Shown here piece after piece: positions 19,961 through 28,367 of a DNA stretch of 64,000 bases. Positions within the stretch are counted from its first letter, which is position 1. Every line of letters begins with the position of its first letter. The notes beneath the pieces were generated by a model. The model saw nothing but the letters and a program-made list of their open reading frames with translations. It was not told where the DNA came from and did no database searches. The position numbers and the translations under genes were made by a program. The stretch lies in NCBI GenBank assembly GCA_023251435.1, contig JAHEYU010000014.1, forward strand, positions 33,525 through 97,524. The letters are read 5' to 3'. The stretch comes from Bacteroidota bacterium (lineage in GTDB: Bacteria > Bacteroidota > Bacteroidia > Bacteroidales > Prolixibacteraceae).

Positions 19961-20095
19961 GTTTAAATTTGCTAACAAATATGTAATGAGGAAATTGCTG
20001 AAGTTTTTGAGGAGAATTGAGAAAACTGATTTTTACTCGTAACTTGAAACTCACAACTCGTAACAAATAAAAATAACACGTAACAATTTTAAAAT

Positions 20096-20467
20096 ATGAA
20101 CAGCTACAAAGAACTTGACATCTACAAATTGGCATACAGATTGGCAATAGAAGTTCATAAAATGACAATGACATTGCCAAAATTTGAGCTCTATGAACAA
20201 GGAAGTCAGGTTCGAAGATCATCAAAAAGCATTAAAGATAATATAGCTGAAGGCTTTGGCAGAAGAAGGTATAAAGATGAATTTGTTCGGTTTCTGGTTT
20301 TTGCGCATTCTTCATGTGATGAAGCAATTTCACAATTGACGATGATCAATGAAATCTATTTTGAAAATAAAGAATTAAACAGTTTACTTGAGGATTATGA
20401 AGTTTTGGGTGCTAAAATCAATAAATTTATCCAATACGTTGAAGAAAATTGGAAATCAACTCGCTAA
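20096..20467 (+). CDS. Four-helix-bundle protein (S23/23S rRNA IVP; Avd-like superfamily)
   Basis: SYKELDIYKLAYRLAIEVHKMT ... QVRRSSKSIKDNIAEGFGRRRYKDEFVRFLVFAHSSCDEAISQL: canonical four-helix bundle signature. Confidence 0.9.
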   Translation: MNSYKELDIYKLAYRLAIEVHKMTMTLPKFELYEQGSQVRRSSKSIKDNIAEGFGRRRYKDEFVRFLVFAHSSCDEAISQLTMINEIYFENKELNSLLEDYEVLGAKINKFIQYVEENWKSTR

Positions 20468-20580
20468 TAAGCTGTAACCCGCAACCCGTAACAATTTTGA
20501 ATATAATATGATGGAAATAAATGAGATGCTTGTAGATAGCCTTAACCCGCAACTTGTAACCCGCAACTCGTAACAATTCA
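20468..20580. repeat. Degenerate heptamer array
   Basis: TGTAACC CGCAACC CGTAACA ... CTTAACC CGCAACT TGTAACC CGCAACT CGTAACA, complementary to the array upstream of the four-helix-bundle gene. Confidence 0.65.
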
Positions 20581-20583
20581 GGA

Positions 20584-22146
20584 ATGATAAAATTAACTAT
20601 AGATAATCACTCCGTTGAAGTTCCTGCCGGCACTTCAGTATGGCAGGCTGCCAAATCTGTTGGCATCGAAATTCCGACGATGTGCTATTTGGGAGGAACA
20701 GAGCATTTCACCTCGTGCATGATTTGCCTGGTGAAAGATGCTAAAAACGGACGATTTTTTGCTTCGTGTTCTACACCTGCTTTCGAAGGACAGCATATCA
20801 TCACCAACGATGAGGAAACCATCGAATCGCGGAAAGCTGCGCTCGAACTGTTGTTGAGCGAACATGTAGGCGACTGCGAAGCGCCTTGCCAGTTGGTTTG
20901 TCCGGCGCACATGAATATCCCACTGATGAACCGGCTGATTGCTAAAGGCGATTTTGCCAAAGCGTTGGAAGTGGTGAAACGCGACATTGCTTTGCCTTCC
21001 ATTCTGGGGCATATTTGTCCGGCTCCGTGTGAGGCGGGCTGTCGCCGCAAACAGGTGGACGAAGCGGTTTCAATTTGTTTACTGAAACGGTATGTGGGCG
21101 ACGAAGATTTAAAAACAGAAAAGCCATATCAGCCGCAATTGGCCGACCTTTCAGGCAAAAAGGTAGCCATTATTGGTGCTGGATCTGCGGGATTGGCCGC
21201 TGCTTATTATTTGCAGATTAAAGGTCATCAGGCGGTGATTTTTGAAATGAACAGCAAAGCTGGCGGCGAATTGCTTCAGATCGATCAGGAAATATTACCT
21301 TCGGAAGTTGTTGAACAGGAAGTGGCTCAAATTGTGGCAACCGGAGTTCAAATCCGATTGAATGAAACAATTAATGACAGCCGTTTTGCTGAATTACAAA
21401 GCGAGTTTGACGCTGTTGTTGTGGCTCACGGAACAATTCCTGAAGGAAGTTCTGCATACGGACTAAAAGCCACCAAGGCTGGAATTATTGCTGATAAATC
21501 CAGTTACCAGACTTCGATTCCAAAAGTTTTTGCTGTTGGGAATACACTTCGGGCTTCCAAACTGGCCGTGCGTTCGGTTGGACAAGGGAAGGAGGTAGCC
21601 ACTGTTATCGATAATTATTTCAAAACTGCTGAAGTTTCAGGATATTCGGAGCGGTTTAATTCCAAATTCGGACGATTGGCTGAGGCTGAGTTTATTCAGT
21701 ATAAAAAAGATTCTGAAACTGCACCGCGTCAAAAAGCTGATCAGACTGGTTTTACCCGCGAAGCTGCTATTCGCGAAGCCAAACGTTGTATGCACTGCGA
21801 TTGCCGCAACCCGGAGTCGTGTGTGTTGCGCGAATTGTCTGATCGGTACCAGGCTGTGCAGAAACGATTCCAGAGCGAGGAACGCTGGAATGTGGAGAAA
21901 TTCATTCACCGCGAAGGCATTGTTTACGAACCCAACAAGTGCATTAAATGTGGCATTTGTGTGCGCTTAACCCGCCAGCATCAGGAAGAATTTGGCTTTA
22001 CTTTTATTGGTCGCGGCTTCGATGTGAAAGTGGGCGTTCCGTTCAACGAAAGCGTTCAAAAAGGATTGGAGAAAACCGCTGTAATTGTTGCAAAAGCTTG
22101 TCCAACGGGAGCATTGGCGATGTTTAATATTGAAGAGCAAATCTAA
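20584..22146 (+). CDS. 2Fe-2S ferredoxin / GltD-like FAD-NAD(P) oxidoreductase
   Basis: N-terminal NuoG-like 2Fe-2S region (TMCYLGGTEHFTSCMICLV); GHICPAPCEAGCRR; dinucleotide motif KVAIIGAGSAGLAAAYYL; CMHCDCRNPESC; CIKCGICVR. Confidence 0.82.
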   Translation: MIKLTIDNHSVEVPAGTSVWQAAKSVGIEIPTMCYLGGTEHFTSCMICLVKDAKNGRFFASCSTPAFEGQHIITNDEETIESRKAALELLLSEHVGDCEAPCQLVCPAHMNIPLMNRLIAKGDFAKALEVVKRDIALPSILGHICPAPCEAGCRRKQVDEAVSICLLKRYVGDEDLKTEKPYQPQLADLSGKKVAIIGAGSAGLAAAYYLQIKGHQAVIFEMNSKAGGELLQIDQEILPSEVVEQEVAQIVATGVQIRLNETINDSRFAELQSEFDAVVVAHGTIPEGSSAYGLKATKAGIIADKSSYQTSIPKVFAVGNTLRASKLAVRSVGQGKEVATVIDNYFKTAEVSGYSERFNSKFGRLAEAEFIQYKKDSETAPRQKADQTGFTREAAIREAKRCMHCDCRNPESCVLRELSDRYQAVQKRFQSEERWNVEKFIHREGIVYEPNKCIKCGICVRLTRQHQEEFGFTFIGRGFDVKVGVPFNESVQKGLEKTAVIVAKACPTGALAMFNIEEQI

Positions 22147-22167
22147 AACAACTAAAAAAAACCTGCT

Positions 22168-23127
22168 ATGAAAATCTTTTTTTTAAGTATTATTTGTGTT
22201 TTGAGCATATCGTTTTCTGCTGAAGCGAAAATAAAAGTGCTTATTGTTGATGGTCAGAACAACCACGAAGTATGGCCAAAATCGACCATCATGATGAAAC
22301 AATATCTGGAAGAAACAGGTTTGTTTACAGTTGATATTAAACGAACTAAGTTTACATGGAAAGCTGAACGTGAAAAAGCCTATCTTCCGCTGGCTGGTGT
22401 GGGTGAAACACAGGATTTAAAGGAACCAAAAACTGATCCTGATTTTATTCTTTCGTTCAAAAAATATGATGTGGTAATTTCAAATTTTGGGTGGAGAGCT
22501 GCCGATTGGCCTGAAGCCACCCAAATGGCTCTGGAAAAATACATGAAAAAAGGCGGTGGTTTTGTATCGGTTCATGCGGCCGATAATTCATTTCCCAACT
22601 GGCTTGAATACAACAAAATGATTGGTCTTGGCGGATGGGGTGACCGAAACGAGAAAAATGGCCCTTATGTGTATTATACCAACGAAGGCGAATTGGTTCG
22701 CGATCCTTCACCGGGCAACGCGGGAGCACATGGCCCGCAACATTTGATCCCGATCACAGTTCGTGTAGCCGACCATCCAATTACGAAGGGCATGCCCAAA
22801 GTTTGGATGACCGCCAAGGACGAATGTTACGCCAAATTGCGGGGTCCGGGCGAGAACATGATCGTTTTGGCTACAGGTAAAGATATGTCGGGAAAGGCGC
22901 CAACTGACAGGCACGAACCCATCCTAATGGTTTTAACTTATGGAAAAGGACGAATTTTTCATACCACGCTCGGTCACGACGATTATTCCTGCGAAGGTGT
23001 AGGTTTTATCACCTCTTTTGTGCGCGGAGTACAATGGGCTGCATCTGGTAAGGTAACAATCCCAATTCCTGATGATTTTCCTACTGCAGAAGAATCACCA
23101 AGTCGGAAGTTTGAGTTGAAGAAATAA
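22168..23127 (+). CDS. ThuA-like domain protein (secreted)
   Basis: Signal peptide; IKVLIVDGQNNHEVWPKSTIMMKQYLEETGLF; GGGFVSVHAADNSFPNW; GKGRIFHTTLGHDDYS. Confidence 0.85.
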   Translation: MKIFFLSIICVLSISFSAEAKIKVLIVDGQNNHEVWPKSTIMMKQYLEETGLFTVDIKRTKFTWKAEREKAYLPLAGVGETQDLKEPKTDPDFILSFKKYDVVISNFGWRAADWPEATQMALEKYMKKGGGFVSVHAADNSFPNWLEYNKMIGLGGWGDRNEKNGPYVYYTNEGELVRDPSPGNAGAHGPQHLIPITVRVADHPITKGMPKVWMTAKDECYAKLRGPGENMIVLATGKDMSGKAPTDRHEPILMVLTYGKGRIFHTTLGHDDYSCEGVGFITSFVRGVQWAASGKVTIPIPDDFPTAEESPSRKFELKK

Positions 23128-23168
23128 ATGGAGTTGAACAGAGTTTTCCTGCAATTTGAATAATTGCA

Positions 23169-23206
23169 AAGATGCCCGACATCCAGAATAGGGAGTTGGG
23201 CATCTT
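23169..23206 (+). terminator. Putative Rho-independent terminator
   Basis: AAGATGCCCGAC / GTTGGGCATCTT stem with one G-T wobble, 3' of the ThuA gene. Confidence 0.5.
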
Positions 23207-23393
23207 GGTCTAAAAAAGAAAATAACAAACTTAATATATTGTAATATAAATAATTAGAGTTGAAAGATAGCACTATCTGGAATTGGAAATATTAAGAATG
23301 GTAGGGCAAATGTTGAAAAGCAATTTCTGAATAAATAGAATAATGTATTGTATGCCTTTTCAATTATTGTTAATTTAGGAGAAAATTTAAAAA

Positions 23394-24152
23394 ATGAAAA
23401 GAATTTTTACAGGTCTTGGTTTGATCTTAAGCATAATTTCGTTTGCTCAAATAAATACTTCAATTGAGCAAAAAATAGATAGCCTAAAAAAAGTTAATCT
23501 TGAATATACTTCCCTAATTGAATTAAATAATCAAATGATCTTTAAACTTAATGAAGACTTGTTTTTATTAAAAAATCCAATAGATACTGCTATAGTCAAA
23601 GTAATAAAGGCAGTTGAATCTGTATTTGTTAGAGACGAGCCTTGGCTACTAAGTAAAATTACTTCTACAATTCCAGTTGGAGATGAAATTATGATTGTTG
23701 GATTCAAATCAGAATTTTTTATTATAAAATATAAGGAAAGATTGGGATTTGTACATCCTTATAATATTCAAATGGATGATGAATTATCAAAAATAAAAGA
23801 ATACTATTCGATTAAAGAAAAGAGGGAAGATCAACTATTGCAAGCTAAAAGGATGGTTGAAGAAACGAAGGAGAGAGAAATTCATCTGGAAAATGAAAAG
23901 AAAAATCAAACTGAAAAATCAAAAAAATTAAAAGAAGAATTGACAAAAAAGTACGGTTCCATTGTAGCACAGAAAATTATGTCTGGAAAAATTTGGATTG
24001 GAATGACAAGTGAAATGGCTCTGGATAGCTGGGGAGAACCAAAGGATATTAATAGAACTGTGACGAATTATGGAACAAATGAGCAGTGGGTTTATTCAGA
24101 TAAGAATTTCTTGTATTTTGAAAATGGAAAATTAACTGCTTGGCAGGATTAG
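23394..24152 (+). CDS. Hypothetical secreted protein, coiled-coil region and SmpA/OmlA-like C-terminus
   Basis: Signal peptide; Lys/Glu-rich helix; IMSGKIWIGMTSEMALDSWGEPKDINRTV...WVYSDKNFLYFENGKL. Confidence 0.6.
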   Translation: MKRIFTGLGLILSIISFAQINTSIEQKIDSLKKVNLEYTSLIELNNQMIFKLNEDLFLLKNPIDTAIVKVIKAVESVFVRDEPWLLSKITSTIPVGDEIMIVGFKSEFFIIKYKERLGFVHPYNIQMDDELSKIKEYYSIKEKREDQLLQAKRMVEETKEREIHLENEKKNQTEKSKKLKEELTKKYGSIVAQKIMSGKIWIGMTSEMALDSWGEPKDINRTVTNYGTNEQWVYSDKNFLYFENGKLTAWQD

Positions 24153-24233
24153 TGGCATGATCCATGTTGAAAGTATAGTAATATCAAAAAGTCATTTAGA
24201 GTTGAATTATTTGTTTGAAGTAAAAAAAAGGAT

Positions 24234-25340
24234 ATGAAAACGACGATATCACTATTAATTATAAGCGCTATTCAGATAATTTCAGTTTCAGCCCAATCTT
24301 CCTGGCCCATCTTTCGCGGAAACCAGCAGCTTTCGGGTGCGATTTCTGCCAGTCTTCCGGAGAAACCTAAACTGTTGTCCTCGTTTCTAACGGGCGATGA
24401 CATTAAAGCTTCACCAGTTATTTCAGGGCAAACGATTTTCTGCGGATCGACCGACGGAACGATGTATGCTGTTGGGTTCGACGGAAAACTGAAATGGAAA
24501 TTCGACTCCGGAAATGCCATTGAAGCGCCGGCTTTACTGCTGGATGGTTCGGTTGTATTTGGTTCCCTCGATGGCCTGTTTTTCAGGCTAGACGAAAAGA
24601 CCGGAAAGCAAATCTGGAAATACAAGACAGATAACCAGATTATGGGCTCGGCCAACTGGCTGAAAATTGGTAGTCAATATCGGCTGGTGGTTGGCAGTTA
24701 CGATTATAACCTGCATGCGGTGGGTTTTGCAAAAGGCGACAGCATCTGGCAATACGAATCGGATAATTACATTAACGGAGCGCCTGGAATTTATGGTAAA
24801 AACGCGGTATTTGGCGGTTGCGACGGATTTGTGCATTTGGTGAACATCGAAACCGGAAAAGTGTTTAAAAAGATCAAGTTGGAAACCTACGTTGCTTCGT
24901 CGCCGGTTATTGACGGCAAGTTTGCTTACGTGGGCGATTACGAAGGCAAATTCTTTAGCATCGATTTGGAAGCTGGTAAAATCGCATGGATGTACGATGA
25001 TAAAGAGAAAAATCTGCCCTTCATCGCGTCTCCCGCTATAAGCGGTAATTTCATTGTTATCGGGAATCAGGATAAATTCATTTATTGTTTCGATAAAAGC
25101 ACAGGAAAAGTGGTTTGGAAAGTAAAAACCAGCAACCGCGTAGAATCGTCGTCAGTAATTGCCTCCGGAAAAGTAATTACAGGAACCATGGACGGAATGC
25201 TTTATATTCATGACCTGAAAACTGGCGCTGAAATGTGGAAATACGAATTGGGCAGTCCGATCATTGGAAATCCGGCAGTCGTTTCAGGAAAGATTGTGGT
25301 GGGTGCTGGCGACGGACGGATTTATATTTTTGGCAGCTAG
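24234..25340 (+). CDS. PQQ-like beta-propeller protein (secreted)
   Basis: Signal peptide; SWPIFRGNQQLSG; TGKQIWKYKTDN, TGKVVWKVKTSN, TGAEMWKYELGS. Confidence 0.82.
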   Translation: MKTTISLLIISAIQIISVSAQSSWPIFRGNQQLSGAISASLPEKPKLLSSFLTGDDIKASPVISGQTIFCGSTDGTMYAVGFDGKLKWKFDSGNAIEAPALLLDGSVVFGSLDGLFFRLDEKTGKQIWKYKTDNQIMGSANWLKIGSQYRLVVGSYDYNLHAVGFAKGDSIWQYESDNYINGAPGIYGKNAVFGGCDGFVHLVNIETGKVFKKIKLETYVASSPVIDGKFAYVGDYEGKFFSIDLEAGKIAWMYDDKEKNLPFIASPAISGNFIVIGNQDKFIYCFDKSTGKVVWKVKTSNRVESSSVIASGKVITGTMDGMLYIHDLKTGAEMWKYELGSPIIGNPAVVSGKIVVGAGDGRIYIFGS

Positions 25341-25400
25341 CAACTAGCCGCTAGCTCCTGGCTTTTTTGCCAGTTGCCAGTTGCCGGAAGCCAGCAGCTT
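25338..25400. repeat. Degenerate heptamer array
   Basis: GCTAGCA ACTAGCC GCTAGCT CCTGGCT ... GCCAGTT GCCAGTT GCCGGAA GCCAGCA. Confidence 0.6.
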
Positions 25401-25433
25401 TTTTTGCAGATGTAATTCAATCATTCTTACGAT

Positions 25434-26720
25434 ATGAAAATCGCACAAATTATTCCGGGTTCGGGCGGTAGTTTCTACTGTGGAAACTGCATGCGCGACA
25501 GCAAATTTGTAAGGGCTTTAAAGGATTTGGGGCACGATACCATCAAGGTTCCTTTGTATCTCCCTATTTTCGACGATGCCCACGATCTGGACGAAGTTCC
25601 GGTTTTTTATGGCGCAGTTAACCTTTATCTCAAGCAGCAATTCCCGATTTTCAGGCACATGCCTGCGTTTATTGAACACGCACTCGACTCAAAAAGTGTG
25701 CTGGAAATGGCTGCCCGAAAGGCCGGTTCAACCCGCGCGAAAGGTCTGGAAGGCATGACCATTTCGATGTTGCTTGGAGAAGACGGAAATCAAAAAGAGG
25801 AGCTTGAACGTTTGGTAGATTGGCTGGCTGATGAGGCCAAACCCGATGTGGTTCACCTCTCGAATGCACTGCTGCTGGGGTTGGCTCATCGGATTAAACA
25901 GCGGATGAACATCACGGTGATTTGCTCACTTCAGGATGAAGATGTGTGGGTGGACGCCATGGAAGATCACTTTCGCAAAGAAGTCTGGGATTTAATGAGC
26001 GAACGCGGAAAAGATGTGGATGTTTTTATTCCGGTCAGCAATTATTTTGCTTCGGAAATACATCAGCGCATGACAATTTCTGAAAGTAAAATGCAAACCG
26101 TTCATCTGGGTGTTGATACGGCAGATTATTCGCCAAAACCGATTGCAGAAAAGGGGCTAATGATTGGTTACCTTTCGCGGATGTGCGACGAAAACGGACT
26201 GGCAGTTTTGGTTGATGCTTTTATTTTACTTCGGAAAGATCCGAAGTATTCGGCAGTTCAGCTTAAAATTACCGGAGGAAAAACCGGTGACGACCTGCAA
26301 TTCATTAAAGAGCAAAAACGAAAACTGGCCAAAGCAAAACTTGAAGTCGATGTATTTTGGGTCGATGAATTTGAAGGTGAAGAACGCCAAAAATTCTTCG
26401 ATTCGGTTCGCCTGATCTCGGTTCCGGTGTTGAATGGCGAAGCTTTCGGCTTGTACATGCTCGAAGCTATGGCTTCCGGAATTCCAATGGTTCAACCCGC
26501 TTTGGGTGCTTTCCCCGAAGTGATTGAAACCAGCGGCGGCGGAGTTGTTTACGGCGAAAATAAACCGGAATTATTGGCGAAAGCCCTTGGTGAACTCATT
26601 TTCGATGATGCCCGACTTCAGGAATTAAGCGCTTCCGGAATTGCCGGTGTAAAAGCTCATTTCGATATTCATGCACAAGCCAAAAAGATGGTTGCGGTTT
26701 ATGAAAGTGTTCTGAGCTAG
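25434..26720 (+). CDS. Glycosyltransferase, GT-B (GT4-like)
   Basis: GSGGSFYCGNCMRD N-terminus; LGVDTADYSP; LNGEAFGLYMLEAMASGIPMVQPALGAFPEVI. Confidence 0.83.
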   Translation: MKIAQIIPGSGGSFYCGNCMRDSKFVRALKDLGHDTIKVPLYLPIFDDAHDLDEVPVFYGAVNLYLKQQFPIFRHMPAFIEHALDSKSVLEMAARKAGSTRAKGLEGMTISMLLGEDGNQKEELERLVDWLADEAKPDVVHLSNALLLGLAHRIKQRMNITVICSLQDEDVWVDAMEDHFRKEVWDLMSERGKDVDVFIPVSNYFASEIHQRMTISESKMQTVHLGVDTADYSPKPIAEKGLMIGYLSRMCDENGLAVLVDAFILLRKDPKYSAVQLKITGGKTGDDLQFIKEQKRKLAKAKLEVDVFWVDEFEGEERQKFFDSVRLISVPVLNGEAFGLYMLEAMASGIPMVQPALGAFPEVIETSGGGVVYGENKPELLAKALGELIFDDARLQELSASGIAGVKAHFDIHAQAKKMVAVYESVLS

Positions 26721-26809
26721 ACTTGGTGATTATTATTCGGTAGTTTATCCCCTTTCGGAAAAAAGTTTTATAGCTGGAATATTAATACCTTCATTTTACA
26801 CAACTCGCT

Positions 26810-27388
26810 ATGAATGAATTGAAATCCTTGTTCGATGGTGATGTATTTACCTACGTAATTCTTCCTTTACTTATTTTTCTTTCCCGTATAACCGATGTAA
26901 GTATCGGAACCATTCGCATTGTGATGGTTGCCAAAGGGCAAAAAATGATTGCTCCGATTCTCGGATTCTTTGAAGTACTCATCTGGCTGATTGCCATCAG
27001 CAAAATAATGCAGAACCTCGACAATTGGGTGTGTTATGTGGCTTACGGAGCAGGCTTTGCCACCGGAAATTACATCGGAATGATCATCGAGGAAAAACTT
27101 GCAATGGGCATCATTCAGCTTCAGATTATTACCCGTGTGGATGCGCATAAACTGATTGAAAAACTAAAAGCCGACGGTTACGGAATTACCCATCAGGAAG
27201 CCCACGGTGCCGTTGAAGATGTTTCGATTATCTATTCCATCGTAAAACGAAACGAGTTGCCTCACATTGTTGATATTATCCGTACCTACAATCCCAACGC
27301 GTTTTACTCCATTGCCGATGTCAAATTTGTAAACAAAGGCCTGTATTCGCAGGTAAATCCGATGCAGTACTGGCGAAAGGGGAAATAA
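26810..27388 (+). CDS. UPF0316/DUF2179-type membrane protein
   Basis: RITDVSIGTIRIVMVAKGQKMIAPILGFFEVLIWLIAISKIMQNLDNWVCYVAYGAGFATGNYIGMIIE. Confidence 0.82.
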   Translation: MNELKSLFDGDVFTYVILPLLIFLSRITDVSIGTIRIVMVAKGQKMIAPILGFFEVLIWLIAISKIMQNLDNWVCYVAYGAGFATGNYIGMIIEEKLAMGIIQLQIITRVDAHKLIEKLKADGYGITHQEAHGAVEDVSIIYSIVKRNELPHIVDIIRTYNPNAFYSIADVKFVNKGLYSQVNPMQYWRKGK

Positions 27389-27615
27389 GTCTCAGTGTTC
27401 GGTCTCAGTAGGCAAGTTTCGTAATTCAGTATTGAAGTCAACACTTTTTAAGCAGCAGAGTTGCGAAATATTTGTAGTCAGTCGCAATTTAGTAATGAAG
27501 GTATATTATTGATTGTCAATCTAATTTTCTATTTTAATACTTTCCATTCGTTCAAATTCCCTGACATTTACAATTCTTCTTTTATGTAACTACATTTTTG
27601 AAGACCAATTCTTCT

Positions 27616-27662
27616 CCGTCCGAAAAGAGGGTTTTCCTTGAAAAAAGATTTCGTGCGGACGG
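27616..27662 (-). repeat. Intergenic stem-loop repeat, copy D (CCGTCCG...CGGACGG)
   Basis: CCGTCCG 27616-27622 and CGGACGG 27656-27662; minus strand reads AAAACCGTCCGCACG...TTTTCGGACGG as in copies A-C. Confidence 0.6.
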
Positions 27663-27683
27663 TTTTCATTATCGCCTTTATGT

Positions 27684-27777
27684 CCGTTGCCTAAAGGCAA
27701 ACGGCAAAGGATATCGCTACAAATAATCAGTTTCGTTGATTAGAGCATTATCCTTTGCCGTCACATTCATGTGACGG
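27684..27777. repeat. Inverted pair of ATCCTTTGCCGT stem-loop repeats
   Basis: Minus-strand GCGATATCCTTTGCCGTTTGCC-TTTA-GGCAACGGA and plus-strand TTATCCTTTGCCGTCACA-TTCA-TGTGACGGA. Confidence 0.6.
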
Positions 27778-27892
27778 ACAGCAATCTCCACCAACATGTC
27801 AAGAGTGCCGTAGGTACGAAACATTCCGATTTCAATGTTCATCTTTTCCTTCAACTGTTTTAATTTGATTCATGTTGTATAATATACAAAGC

Positions 27893-27950
27893 GACTATAT
27901 TCTTAGTCAATAAAGACATCGAAATATTTGCGTGACTAATTTTATAGTCA
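27893..27950 (+). promoter_or_regulatory. Two BlaI/MecI-type palindromic operators upstream of blaI-like gene
   Basis: GACTA-N6-TAGTC at 27893-27908 and TGACTA-N6-TAGTCA at 27933-27950; TACATTTG (-7 type) at 27951-27958. Confidence 0.7.
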
Positions 27951-27982
27951 TACATTTGTCATGAAGGATTGACAAAAATAAA

Positions 27983-28357
27983 ATGACAATTATGCAACTT
28001 ACAAAAGCTGAAGAACAGGTAATGCAACATTTGTGGGAAATGGGCGAAGGACTGGTTAAAGACATCCGCGACCGCTTCGACGAGCCAAAGCCCGTACGCA
28101 ACACGGTTTCCACCGTACTGCGAATCCTCGAAAAAAAGGAAATTGTTGCGCACCGTACCTATGGAAACGTGCATGTTTATTATCCTTTGGTTACCAAAGA
28201 GGAATATTCGAAAACACAGCTTTTTGGCTTAATGAAAAGCTACTTCAATAACTCGTTTCCGGCATTGGCTTCGTTCTTTGTCCGCGAAAAAGACCTGACC
28301 ATTCAGGATTTGGAACAATTGATGGAAGAAACCCGGAAAGAACTGTCGAAAGACTAA
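27983..28357 (+). CDS. BlaI/MecI/CopY family transcriptional repressor
   Basis: LTKAEEQVMQHLWEMGEGLVKDIRDRFDEPKPVRNTVSTVLRILEKKEIVAHR. Confidence 0.9.
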   Translation: MTIMQLTKAEEQVMQHLWEMGEGLVKDIRDRFDEPKPVRNTVSTVLRILEKKEIVAHRTYGNVHVYYPLVTKEEYSKTQLFGLMKSYFNNSFPALASFFVREKDLTIQDLEQLMEETRKELSKD

Positions 28358-28367
28358 AACCAAAAAC

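Noticed and set aside
19855-20580. Possible CRISPR array in the GAGTTGC/GTAACCC repeats
   Set aside because: Units are 7 nt, degenerate, contiguous and without spacers; no cas genes.
17515-22146. Part of respiratory complex I
   Set aside because: Only NuoE/F-like and NuoG N-terminus-like modules, no membrane subunits; domain fusion differs from Nuo operons.
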